DNA of 64,000 nt from NCBI GenBank assembly GCA_963729695.1, contig CAVSOT010000001.1, positions 1-64,000 of the forward strand, read 5' to 3'. Below, one piece after another: positions 7,323 to 15,804 of this stretch (within the stretch, counting starts at the first letter, position 1; every line of letters starts with the position of its first letter). Below the pieces are notes generated by a model. It was not told the origin of the DNA, did no database searches, and saw only the letters and a list, made by a program, of their open reading frames with translations. The position numbers were made by a program, and so were the translations under genes. The DNA is from PALSA-693 sp963729695 (GTDB lineage: Bacteria > Actinomycetota > Acidimicrobiia > Acidimicrobiales > Palsa-688).

Positions 7323-8819
7323 ATGAAGAAGCATCATCGACTTGGGTGGGTCACCATGCTGGTCGCCGTAGGGGCTTTCCTGGTCGCCCTACCGGCCCAG
7401 GCGACGGCCGCCCCAACCACGGGCTACTTACGGATCGGCCACTTCGTACCGGGGGTGGGGGTGGCGCAGGTCGATCTCGACGGCCGCGTGCTCGTAGGCG
7501 CGCTCAGCTATCAGCAGGTGACCTCATACGTGGCGGTACCCGCGGGGAGCCACACCTTGGAAGTCACCACGTCGGCCTCCGGTGGCACGGCGGCTCATCA
7601 ACTCTCGGCTACCGAAACGGTCGGAGCGGGGCAGTCCGTCACCGTGCTCATTGTCGCCAGCCCGTCTGGTGCGATGAGGGCTAGCTCGTTCGTCGACAAT
7701 CTCAGCGAACCACCGCCCGGAGACGCCAAAGTCCGGGTGATCGACACCCTGGCGACAGTGCCTGGGTTGGGCGGGAATCTGACCATGGTGATGGATCCTC
7801 CTCCTTCGCGTCCGATGCTCGTGCCGGCGACGGTCGAAGGCCAGGCTTCTCCCTACGTGGATGTTCCGGCCGCGGCGTACAACGTGGCCTTCACCAATTC
7901 GAGCACGGGCGCGACGGTCCTCAGCGGAAAGGACTGGCCGGTGAGTGCCGGGACGGTGGCGTCGTTGGTGGTCCTGCAGGGATCCGCCGCCCCGACTCTG
8001 GAGGTGCTCAAGGACGCTGTCGGTGCGGCGAGCCTGCCGGCAGGCGGCATGCAGACGGGCGCCGGTGGCATGGCCCTCCGAGCGCACCGGGGCAGTTTTG
8101 GCGGCCTGGAAGTCGGACTCGGTGTGGTGATCGCTGTCCTTCTGGGCGGCATAATCCTGGTGCGCAGGACCAGGACGTCGCTCGGACTGGCGGCCGTGGC
8201 GTGCGCCACCGGAATGGTGGCGAGCAGTTGTGGTTCTGAGTCATCGGTGCGGGCCGCGCCTGTGCCGGTGGCCACCGTGGGCCGGACCGCATGGTCTCCT
8301 CCCTCGACCGCGGCCTCCCGCCCAGCAAGCGCCGCCCCATCCCTCAGCCTGACCGCCGCGGGAACCGCCGACCCGACCAATCAACCTGAGCGAATCGCCG
8401 CGCCCGCCGTGGGCATCGACGCCCCGATCGTCAACCTGGGCCGTCTCGCCGATGGCACGATGCAGGTTCCCTCTGATTTCGGGGTGGCCGGATGGTACGA
8501 CCAGGGTCCGCCTCCGGGCGAGCCCGGGCCGGCCGTCATCCTCGGCCACGTCGACAGCACCACGGGGCCCGCCGTGTTCTGGCGCCTTTCTGATCTGCGA
8601 CCGGGAGATCAGGTCATCATCACTTCTGCCCACGGCACGGAGACGTTCGCGGTCACCCGCATTCAGTCCGCCGCCAAGGACGCCTTCCCAACCGCGGAGG
8701 TGTTCGGGCCCGTCGCTGATCCGGAGTTGCGCCTCATCACCTGCAGTGGGGCGTTCGATCGCGCCACGGGCCACTATCTCGACAACACCATCGTGTTTGC
8801 CAGCCTGATCACGGGATGA
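7323..8819 (+). CDS. DUF4397 domain protein fused to a class F sortase
   Basis: A 498-residue exported protein. A signal peptide (1-30, ending PAQATAA) is followed by DUF4397 (about 33-235, starting GYLRIGHFVPGVGVAQVDLD), a transmembrane helix (about 262-280) with RRTR after it, then a second hydrophobic, lipoprotein-like stretch (GLAAVACATGMVASSCG, 288-304). The C-terminus (about 355-498) is a class F sortase: GHVDS (His 409), LITCSG (Cys 474) and a catalytic-type Arg in FDR (480). Sortases are Cys transpeptidases or hydrolases acting outside the cell. DUF4397 and class F sortase are usually adjacent separate genes. The buried second signal-like segment suggests a gene fusion. It is translationally coupled (ATGA) to the next gene. 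Confidence 0.8.
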   Translation: MKKHHRLGWVTMLVAVGAFLVALPAQATAAPTTGYLRIGHFVPGVGVAQVDLDGRVLVGALSYQQVTSYVAVPAGSHTLEVTTSASGGTAAHQLSATETVGAGQSVTVLIVASPSGAMRASSFVDNLSEPPPGDAKVRVIDTLATVPGLGGNLTMVMDPPPSRPMLVPATVEGQASPYVDVPAAAYNVAFTNSSTGATVLSGKDWPVSAGTVASLVVLQGSAAPTLEVLKDAVGAASLPAGGMQTGAGGMALRAHRGSFGGLEVGLGVVIAVLLGGIILVRRTRTSLGLAAVACATGMVASSCGSESSVRAAPVPVATVGRTAWSPPSTAASRPASAAPSLSLTAAGTADPTNQPERIAAPAVGIDAPIVNLGRLADGTMQVPSDFGVAGWYDQGPPPGEPGPAVILGHVDSTTGPAVFWRLSDLRPGDQVIITSAHGTETFAVTRIQSAAKDAFPTAEVFGPVADPELRLITCSGAFDRATGHYLDNTIVFASLITG

Positions 8820-10834
8820 AGTGGTCGCTGGTTCGCGGCGCGGCCGTCGTCGTGGCCGCCGGCGCCAGCCTGTTCGCCACTGACGCGTCGGCTGACGCGA
8901 CCCAGCTGATCTGCCTCAACCCACAGAACCAATTCGTCGCCTGCAAGGCGGGCACGGTCCCAGCCAATCCGTACCTCGTCTCGCCTCAATCCACCGCGCC
9001 ACCAACGACGGCGATCCGTCGGTCGCCGGCAGTCACCACTATCCCCGGCACCATTCCGGCTCCCGCCCACGTTGCCCCTGCGCCGGCTCGGACCGCCCAC
9101 GCCACCCCATCCGGGCGTAAGACGATCAAGCGAGAAGCTCTTCCACTTGGCGTCGCGGTTCTCATGCTGGGCGCAGCTGCGGTCGGTTTTGTCCTGGAGC
9201 TGAGGCGGCGAGGCCACTCGTCCGGCGAGGAGGCCGGCGTTACGGACACGGCCATAGTGGTCACCGCAGCGGCGGGCGTACTGAGCGGCCTCATCCTGCT
9301 CGTCCTTGGGGTGGCTTCGGACTCTCGCCCCACTCTCTACGAATCGATCGGTTTGGCGGCCTTGACTGGCCTGTTACTGATCGTGTTTCACCGCTTCTTC
9401 CCAGCGGTCGAGCGCCACGACGCAGCCGGCGTCCCCTCGACCTGGGCAGAGTCGGCGCTGGCCCGCGTACCTGCCGACGCGTCTGTCCAGAGGGTCGCGA
9501 CCAGTACTTCGGCGGCTGCTCCTGACGATCGACCCAGGCCTTTCGCCGAAGCGGGCCACCTTCCCGACACTTCGGTCCCGGACGCGGCGCCCCCGGTTCC
9601 GACAGAGCCCGCAACCGATGGCGCTGGTCGCCAGGCCCTGATCGACGACGGGTTTCCCATCACCAACTACGACGAGCTTTCGACCGTCCAGATCGTGTCT
9701 CTCCTACCTCATCTGGATACCGACGAGGTCACCGCGGTCCGGAACCGGGAGGAGGCAGGGAAGGGCCGGACCAGCATCCTTCGCAGGATCGACACGCTGC
9801 TGTATGCCGTGACACCCCCGCGGGGAGAACAGCCGAACGCGGGCTCGTCGGTGGCCCCGGACCGCGAGCAGGACTCAGAGCCGTCACGAGAGGCCGTCGC
9901 ACAGGCGTCGCAGCCGGACTCGGGCCAGCCGCCCGACGACCCGTCCGACGACCAACCGCCGGAGGAGCACCCCCCGGTCGCAACCCCCCAGAGGGTCAAC
10001 GGTGAGCACTCCACCGTGGCCAGGTCCAATGGTCACCTCTGGGCCGCCGCGGCCGCCACTCCCGCCGGCCCCGACCCGCCCGACGTGTCGTCTGCCAATG
10101 GCCACCGGAAGCCCGGCCGGACGGGTTCGGACGCTCCCCCGGCCCAGCCCTGCAAGCGGTCGGAAGCAGAGCGCCCCGAACCGCCAGACGCCTCCAGACC
10201 CCCAGACGCCACCAGACGGACAGCTGTCACTGGCCCGGCCACGACCACCTTCCGGCTCCCCGTCGCCCGCGACCTGGTTGACGGCACGTTCGGGGTGGCG
10301 ACGTTCCGACGTCTCTCGCAAGCGGCTCGGGACGCCGTGAGAGACGGCCTCCGTCAGAATCGCTTGATCGAGGCGGCCAACTCCGCCGCCAACTATCTGG
10401 CGTTGGGCCACGCCGTCGATTGGTCCCGGCCAACCCACCAGCGGATGGTCCGGGATTGGCGAACCTCGATCGACGACGACGGCGACCACCAACGGCTGGA
10501 AAGGGCCGCCTCGCGGTGCGCCTATTTGAGACTGTTGCGATCGGATCTGCCAGACGATGTGGATCGCTATGTCGTCGCCCTGCGTGACCGGGTCCAGGAG
10601 AAGCTCGATCAGCGCCAGCTGGACATTCAGGCCACCGGTGCGGCCGTGTATCTGTTCTGGATAAACGGTGAGTGGCTCCCGAACGAGGACGACACCCCTC
10701 GACTGATCCTGGCCGTTCAATCCGATGTCGCTACTCGATTGCAGCGCGACAGCGATCGGGTCGTAATGGCCGCCCTCACCGCCTTGTGGCTCGGTGCGAC
10801 CAGGGCATCTCGCAGTTCATTTGGCCGCAGCTAG
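8816..10834 (+). CDS. large membrane-anchored protein with C-terminal cytosolic domain
   Basis: 672 residues, overlapping the sortase fusion by four bases (ATGA). It has a signal peptide (1-27), a short extracytoplasmic Cys-containing segment (LICLNPQNQFVACK), a Pro/Thr/Ala-rich linker, and three transmembrane helices (about 107-129, 144-165, 177-196). A disordered region contains a motif common in actinobacterial proteins, YDELSTVQIVSLLPHLDTDE followed by ILRRIDTLL (about 285-330). A second disordered Pro-rich stretch follows, then a C-terminal domain of about 190 residues (starting FRLPVARDL) that I do not recognise. Coupling to a sortase suggests a role in cell-envelope assembly, but this is only context. 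Confidence 0.7.
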   Translation: MKWSLVRGAAVVVAAGASLFATDASADATQLICLNPQNQFVACKAGTVPANPYLVSPQSTAPPTTAIRRSPAVTTIPGTIPAPAHVAPAPARTAHATPSGRKTIKREALPLGVAVLMLGAAAVGFVLELRRRGHSSGEEAGVTDTAIVVTAAAGVLSGLILLVLGVASDSRPTLYESIGLAALTGLLLIVFHRFFPAVERHDAAGVPSTWAESALARVPADASVQRVATSTSAAAPDDRPRPFAEAGHLPDTSVPDAAPPVPTEPATDGAGRQALIDDGFPITNYDELSTVQIVSLLPHLDTDEVTAVRNREEAGKGRTSILRRIDTLLYAVTPPRGEQPNAGSSVAPDREQDSEPSREAVAQASQPDSGQPPDDPSDDQPPEEHPPVATPQRVNGEHSTVARSNGHLWAAAAATPAGPDPPDVSSANGHRKPGRTGSDAPPAQPCKRSEAERPEPPDASRPPDATRRTAVTGPATTTFRLPVARDLVDGTFGVATFRRLSQAARDAVRDGLRQNRLIEAANSAANYLALGHAVDWSRPTHQRMVRDWRTSIDDDGDHQRLERAASRCAYLRLLRSDLPDDVDRYVVALRDRVQEKLDQRQLDIQATGAAVYLFWINGEWLPNEDDTPRLILAVQSDVATRLQRDSDRVVMAALTALWLGATRASRSSFGRS

Positions 10835-11568
10835 CCAGGAACGACTGAGGCCAGCCGCAACAGCATGTCCGCGACCGCTTGCGGCTCGGTGATCATGAGG
10901 TCGTGCCCGGTGTCGATCTCCCAGACCTGATCAGCCTCGAGGGCCCGTTCGACCGTGCCACCCTGCTCTTCTCGAATGCGCAACGTCAGCGTGCAGTTGA
11001 TGTTGGTCCGCGGGATTCGATCGACCGCCTCCTGGTTGACGACTCGGATGGGCTGGGCAAACGTCTTCCACGGATGCGGGGTGAGCCTGGGGTACATCCA
11101 GGCCATGGCTTCGGGGTCGCTGACGCCGAAGAAGCCGAGCGGGTCAGTACCTGGGAACAACACCAGGTCGACCCCATCGACGACGCCATGCGAGCGATAT
11201 TGCTCCTCCATAAGCGCTTTGGGCGCAACATCGAGCATCGACTCCCCATCCCGGGGGCGAGCTGCATCGAGGTAGACCAAATGGCCGACCCGACTCAGGG
11301 CCCGGTCGGCTACGCCCGTAATCACCATCCCGCCGTAACTGTGTCCGACCAGGATGACACCCCGGAGATCCTCGTAGTGCAGCACATCGACAACGTCGGT
11401 GACATGGGTATCCAGATCAACGTCGGGATCGAGCAGATGGGCGCGTTCGCCGAGGCCCGTCAGGGTCGGCGCATGCACCTCATGACCCGCGGCACGCAGA
11501 AGCGGACTGATGCGCTGCCAGCACCAACCGCCGTGGCCGCCGCCGTGAACGAGAACATACGTCGCCAT
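10831..11568 (-). CDS. alpha/beta hydrolase (esterase-like)
   Basis: A 245-residue alpha/beta-hydrolase of the plant-esterase-like/EstC type. YVLVHGGGHGGWCW forms the oxyanion-hole region, GHSYGG places the nucleophile at Ser 77, and TGHDLMITEP near residue 224 supplies the catalytic His. The substrate is probably a small ester, but this cannot be read from sequence. Its TAG stop shares the palindrome CTAG (10831-10834) with the TAG stop of the convergent gene. It lies 46 bases downstream of the alcohol dehydrogenase on the same strand, which suggests a common transcript for alcohol/ester catabolism. Confidence 0.85.
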   Translation of the reverse strand: MATYVLVHGGGHGGWCWQRISPLLRAAGHEVHAPTLTGLGERAHLLDPDVDLDTHVTDVVDVLHYEDLRGVILVGHSYGGMVITGVADRALSRVGHLVYLDAARPRDGESMLDVAPKALMEEQYRSHGVVDGVDLVLFPGTDPLGFFGVSDPEAMAWMYPRLTPHPWKTFAQPIRVVNQEAVDRIPRTNINCTLTLRIREEQGGTVERALEADQVWEIDTGHDLMITEPQAVADMLLRLASVVPG

Positions 11569-11614
11569 CTCTCGAGTCTCCCCTTTCCGAAGCTTGGTCT
11601 CGCCCTGATCGTGG

Positions 11615-12730
11615 TCAGGCGTAGACGATGATCCCGCGGATGTTCTTCCCGGCGTGCATGTCCTCGTACCCCTGGTTGATGTCCTCCAGGGAATACCGTC
11701 GGGTGATCATCTCGTCCAGTTTCAGCTCACCCCGGCGGTACATGTCGCACAGCCGGGGGATGTCCCACAAGGGGTTGGTGTTGCCCAATACCGAGCCGGC
11801 GATCCTCTTGCCGGAGAGCATGAAGTAGGCGATGGGCAGGTGAATGGTGGCGTCGTCATGCCGGGCAACCGACGTGGTGCAGATGATGCCGCCTTTGGCC
11901 AAGAGGTCGTGGAGCTCGGCGAACAGGGTTCCTCTCAGGACTCCGACAGTAATGACGATGGAGTCGGCCATCACGTTCAACGTCAACTCAGAGACCAGAC
12001 GTTTCGCGTCTTCGATGCTCGCGGCACAGTGGGTGGCGCCGAGCTTCAGCGCTTGCTCGCGTTTGAAGTCGACGGGATCCACCGCGACGACGTTGGCGGC
12101 ACCAGAAGCCCGCGCTCCCTGTACTGCGGCCATGCCCACGCCTCCTGTGCCGACGACGACGACCGTGTCGCCCGTACGTGGCTTGGCGATGTTTACGGCT
12201 GAGCCCCAACCCGTCGGAACTCCGCACCCGAGGAGGCAGGCGGCATCGAAGGGGATGTCGTCGTCGATCTTCACGATCTGGATCTCGGGCGCGACCATGT
12301 ACTCGGAGAACGTCCCCAGATGCATGAAGGCCGCGACGTGGCTACCGCGAGCGGTGAAGGCGTGGATCCCGTCGGGCCCGGTCGGCTGCATCGCGTACAT
12401 GTTCATGTCACAGAGGTACGACCGGCCGTCGTTGCAGAAGCGGCAGACGCCGCAGTTGGCCATGGGGACGGAGACAACATGGTCTCCCTCTTTGACGCGG
12501 GTGACGTGCCGGCCCACCCGGGTCACGATGCCGACGCCCTCGTGTCCCCCAACCAGAGGCAGCGTCGCCGGGAAGTCGCCGGTCACGTGGTGATCGTCGG
12601 TGTGGCACAGACCCGACGCCATTACCTTGATCTCGACCTGGTTGTCCCCCGGATCGCGCAGGACGACGTCCTCGACCGACCACCCCTGGCCCACATCCCA
12701 CAGCACGGCCGCCCGGCAGCTGGTTCCCAT
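11615..12730 (-). CDS. Zn-dependent alcohol dehydrogenase, NDMA-dependent type
   Basis: A 371-residue medium-chain dehydrogenase. Catalytic Zn ligands are Cys 42 (GLCHTDDHH) and His 63/Glu 64 (GGHEGVG). The structural Zn site has four Cys (93, 96, 99, 107 in CGVCRFCNDGRSYLC). The Rossmann fingerprint is VVVVGTGGVGMAA. Overall pattern and length match the actinobacterial NDMA-dependent alcohol dehydrogenase family, which carry tightly bound NAD(H) and use an unusual electron acceptor, often with mycofactocin as the natural carrier; no mycofactocin genes are in this window. I chose the ATG at 12730 over the GTG one codon upstream. Confidence 0.88.
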   Translation of the reverse strand: MGTSCRAAVLWDVGQGWSVEDVVLRDPGDNQVEIKVMASGLCHTDDHHVTGDFPATLPLVGGHEGVGIVTRVGRHVTRVKEGDHVVSVPMANCGVCRFCNDGRSYLCDMNMYAMQPTGPDGIHAFTARGSHVAAFMHLGTFSEYMVAPEIQIVKIDDDIPFDAACLLGCGVPTGWGSAVNIAKPRTGDTVVVVGTGGVGMAAVQGARASGAANVVAVDPVDFKREQALKLGATHCAASIEDAKRLVSELTLNVMADSIVITVGVLRGTLFAELHDLLAKGGIICTTSVARHDDATIHLPIAYFMLSGKRIAGSVLGNTNPLWDIPRLCDMYRRGELKLDEMITRRYSLEDINQGYEDMHAGKNIRGIIVYA

Positions 12731-12825
12731 CACACGCCTCCCCGCTTGGACCCTGACCGTAGCATCGTAGGTTGGCTTCTAGCTACCTAGGTGGGGCAGC
12801 CGTCCGGGCCTTCGTTCGTCAGCCG

Positions 12826-13395
12826 CTACTGGACCAGGTATTGGTAGGAAACGTCGTCGGGTGATCGCGTCCCGTGCTTCCCATGGTCAAAATAGCCAGC
12901 CAGGGTGAGTCCCACGGGAGGATCCTGCACCTCGTCGAATCGCTGCCAGTCGTGGATCACCGTGCGCTGGGCGATACGCCACTCGCCGGCCCGACGTTCG
13001 AACCGGTCCAGGTATCTGGCTCCCAGTAGAAAATCGAACTCACGACCGTCATGCTTGACCCGGTGGTAGGCAACCAGGTACGACTCGCTGTGCGCGATAT
13101 CGCCATTCAGCTCGATCAACTCATTGCAAATGTTGTGCCGGGTCCACTCGGTCATATCGTGCGCCAATGCGACAGCACGGGGCATCCGCTCCGCGGCCCG
13201 TTCCTCGAGCCCGGTATGGTTGTCCGTGGCGTCCGGGTGAAATGCGGAAAGCACCAGATCCGCGTCACCTCGGTCGATTCCCCGGCAGTAGCGCATTAAG
13301 GCTTCATGAATCTCTTGTTTGTCGAGCAAAGCGCGAAGCCTTTGTTGTTCGTCTCTGAGTAGGCCAGCTCGGGCCTCATTCTCAACTTCTTCCAC
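12826..13395 (-). CDS. SnoaL-like / NTF2-fold protein
   Basis: About 189 residues of the SnoaL_4 type: an N-terminal helix LRALLDKQEIHEALMRYCRG, then DRGDADLVLSAFHPDATDNH, and beta strands ending with FERRAGEWRIAQRTVIHDWQ. NTF2-fold proteins include small dehydratases, isomerases and hydroxylase subunits acting on polycyclic or steroid-like substrates; the pattern RYCRGIDRGD is typical of the lipid-catabolism group in actinobacteria. The start is uncertain: I prefer GTG at 13395, with GAGAGA upstream. It lies next to the alcohol dehydrogenase and is divergent from a FadE, which supports a catabolic role. Confidence 0.75.
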   Translation of the reverse strand: MEEVENEARAGLLRDEQQRLRALLDKQEIHEALMRYCRGIDRGDADLVLSAFHPDATDNHTGLEERAAERMPRAVALAHDMTEWTRHNICNELIELNGDIAHSESYLVAYHRVKHDGREFDFLLGARYLDRFERRAGEWRIAQRTVIHDWQRFDEVQDPPVGLTLAGYFDHGKHGTRSPDDVSYQYLVQ

Positions 13396-13670
13396 ATTTC
13401 TCTCGCTTCTTGACGTCCGCTTGACCCAGAGTAATCGGGCGGGTGAGAGCTGGACCGGAAGTCGAAGCACCCGAGCAGAGACGAGGGGGGTCCGCCGATG
13501 GAGCCCCGGCTACCGCGAAAGTCACTGGGTCGAGGGAGCAAGACCCTCTCCACCGAGAGCGCCGGGCCTGGTCGCCACCTTCCAGTGGGCCTCGGCCAGG
13601 GTGACATCGAAACGGTCCGCCCCGATCTCGACGACCTCGCGGCGCGGGAGTCTGGCTACTTGACGGCACA

Positions 13671-13676
13671 TATACT
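13671..13676 (+). promoter_or_regulatory. -10 element for a leaderless FadE transcript
   Basis: TATACT at 13671-13676 ends eight bases before the ATG at 13685, and there is no Shine-Dalgarno in that gap. This spacing is what a leaderless mRNA would show, which is common in actinobacteria. No good -35 is visible at the usual distance. Confidence 0.35.
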
Positions 13677-13684
13677 GCCTCTAT

Positions 13685-15481
13685 ATGCAGACTCATCGCG
13701 GGTACGAGGCCCCCCTTGCCGACATACGATTTGCGCTGGAGGAGCTGGCTGATCTCGGCGCGTTGTCGAAGCTCCCGGAATTCGCGCACAGCGATCAGAA
13801 GACCGTCGCCCAGATGCTCCGGGAGTGCGGACGGTTCGTTCGCGAGGTACTGGCCCCGATCGACCGAGGCGGGGATCTTGAGGGATGCCGGTTCGATGCG
13901 TCGACCGGTGCCGTCGAGACCCCCCCTGGCTGGGCCGATGCCTACGCGGCCTATGTCGATGCAGGCTGGAACTCGGCCCCATTTCCTGCCGAGTACGGGG
14001 GGGCGGAGTTCCCGTGGCTGGTCGGAGTCGCCATAGGCGAGATGATCACGTCAGCCAGCATGTCCTTCTCCCTCTGCCCGATGTTGACGCAGGGTACGGC
14101 CCACATGCTGCTCCACCACGGTTCAGACGAGCAGCGGGATCTGTATGTTCCCAAGTTGGTATCAGGGGAGTGGACCGGCACGATGGTCCTCACTGAACCG
14201 CAGGCTGGTTCCGATCTTGGGGCACTCACGACCAGCGCGGTGCCGACGGGTGACGGCTCCTGGCGCATCTCTGGACAAAAGCTGTTCATCACGTATGGCG
14301 AGCACGACCTCGCGGAAAACATCATCCACCTGGTCCTGGCTCGGGTACCCGACGCCCCGCCGGGGACCAGAGGGATCTCTTGTTTCATCGTGCCGAAGTT
14401 CGTCCCCAACGAGCGAGGAGAGCCGGGCGATCGCAACTCCATCAAGTGCCAGTCGATTGAACACAAGCTCGGCATCCACGGTTCGCCGACATGCGTGATT
14501 GCCTTCGACGGGGCCGTCGGATATCTCATCGGTGAAGCGAACGCGGGCATGCGCTACATGTTTACGGTGATGAACACCTCGCGTGTGGCGATAGGACTGG
14601 AAGGGCTGGGGCAGGCGGAGACTGCCTACCAGCAGGCGTGGGCGTACGCATCGACTCGCGTCCAGGGCCGGCCGGTCAGTTCTGGCCCAGATGGGTCCGG
14701 CACGATCATCGACCATCCTGACGTTCGCCGGATGCTGCTTACGATGCGATCGCTGATCGAGGCCATGCGCGGCTTGATCTATGTCAATGCCCAGGCCATC
14801 GATCTGGCTCAACACGCCGAAACCGAGGCCGAGCGGGCTGCGAGCCAGGAGTTCTGTGACTTGCTGACTCCTGTTTCCAAGGCCTGGTGTACTGATACCG
14901 GCGCCCAAGTCGTGGATCTGGCCTTGCAGGTCCATGGCGGGATGGGTTACATCGAGGAGACCGGCGTCGCCCAGCGGTATCGGGACGTGAGGATCGCGTC
15001 GATTTATGAAGGGACCAACGGCATCCAGGCCATCGACCTGGTCGGCCGCAAGATCGGCATGCGAGGCGGCGCGGTGGTCAAGGATGTGTTCCGTCAAATC
15101 GAGATGCTCGACGACGAGCTGGGCTCGGCCGGGCCGCCGGTTGCGAGTATCTATGTCGCCCTCCGGGAGGCGCTAGCGGCGCTGCGCCAAACGACCGCCT
15201 GGATGCTCGACCAGCTGCCGAGCGACCGAGCTGCGGCGCTAGCAGGAGCCACGCCCTACCTCGAGCAATGGGGGCTCGTCCTGGGTGGTTGGGTCCTGGC
15301 CCGGCAGGCCCTAGCGGCGGTACACCGAGCCGACACGGACGAGTTCTACCTGGCGAAGTTGACGACGGCGTCCTTCTACGCCGAGCACCTACTGCCCCGG
15401 GTGGCTGGCCTGAGTTCGGCAGTGTCAGCGGGTGCCGATCAGTTCTACCGCCTCACGGCAGCCGGTTTGGCCAGCCGCTGA
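13685..15481 (+). CDS. acyl-CoA dehydrogenase, long form (FadE5/AcdA type)
   Basis: A 598-residue flavoenzyme that introduces a trans-2 double bond into an acyl-CoA. Motifs: MVLTEPQAGSDLG for FAD/substrate binding, QKLFITYGEHDL, and HGGMGYIEETGVAQRYRDVR with IYEGTNGIQAIDL, which holds the catalytic Glu. Residues after about 475 form the extra C-terminal domain seen in FadE5-like enzymes, which explains the length (usual ACADs are about 380). An N-terminal extension precedes the core. The start appears leaderless. It is divergent from the SnoaL-like gene, so this block looks like a catabolic locus. Confidence 0.9.
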   Translation: MQTHRGYEAPLADIRFALEELADLGALSKLPEFAHSDQKTVAQMLRECGRFVREVLAPIDRGGDLEGCRFDASTGAVETPPGWADAYAAYVDAGWNSAPFPAEYGGAEFPWLVGVAIGEMITSASMSFSLCPMLTQGTAHMLLHHGSDEQRDLYVPKLVSGEWTGTMVLTEPQAGSDLGALTTSAVPTGDGSWRISGQKLFITYGEHDLAENIIHLVLARVPDAPPGTRGISCFIVPKFVPNERGEPGDRNSIKCQSIEHKLGIHGSPTCVIAFDGAVGYLIGEANAGMRYMFTVMNTSRVAIGLEGLGQAETAYQQAWAYASTRVQGRPVSSGPDGSGTIIDHPDVRRMLLTMRSLIEAMRGLIYVNAQAIDLAQHAETEAERAASQEFCDLLTPVSKAWCTDTGAQVVDLALQVHGGMGYIEETGVAQRYRDVRIASIYEGTNGIQAIDLVGRKIGMRGGAVVKDVFRQIEMLDDELGSAGPPVASIYVALREALAALRQTTAWMLDQLPSDRAAALAGATPYLEQWGLVLGGWVLARQALAAVHRADTDEFYLAKLTTASFYAEHLLPRVAGLSSAVSAGADQFYRLTAAGLASR

Positions 15482-15495
15482 CGACCGCTCTGGAG

Positions 15496-15567
15496 CTACT
15501 GCAAAAGGTTGCCGGCGATGACGACCCGTTGGATCTGGTTGGTCCCCTCGTAGATCCCGGTGATCTG
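15496..15567 (-). pseudogene. C-terminal remnant of a second acyl-CoA dehydrogenase
   Basis: On the minus strand the sequence reads QITGIYEGTNQIQRVVIAG then NLLQ and stop. This is the signature end of a standard acyl-CoA dehydrogenase and is close to the end of the intact gene at 50068-51213 (ITQIYEGTNQIQRAVIARNL). Nothing upstream on that strand continues the family, so only the last 23 or so codons survive. It lies between the plus-strand FadE and the minus-strand sulfatase and marks a deletion or rearrangement breakpoint. Confidence 0.75.
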
Positions 15568-15804
15568 CCGTTTTCGTCCGTAATGTCCGTATAGGGCGCT
15601 GACCTGCGCCTACGCGTCCACGATATCCGCACAATCCGCTGAGGCCACTCCCGTTGTTGGGATCAGAGTAGGGATAAGCGGGACTCAGCTGTCGTCGAAT
15701 CGGGGGGTCCGGATCCAGAGGGGGGAGCACGGTCAACGACGAGCTGCTCCGAACGCCGACGGATGTTCGATTTTGTCCAGGCCTGTCCGAGCCGAGCCCC
15801 CGTG
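15568..15804. other. non-coding stretch downstream of the sulfatase
   Basis: No reading frame with recognisable composition or motifs. It lies between the acyl-CoA dehydrogenase remnant and the end of the arylsulfatase gene, and probably contains the rearrangement junction. Confidence 0.3.

Noticed and set aside
7004..7684. A long plus-strand frame running into the sortase-fusion gene
   Set aside because: It lacks family motifs, and from 7323 on it is a shadow of the DUF4397-sortase gene, which has a signal peptide, clear domains and a ribosome-binding site.
10831..10834. Convergent genes sharing a CTAG palindrome as both stop codons
   Set aside because: Real but expected by chance in compact genomes. 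No functional meaning is likely.
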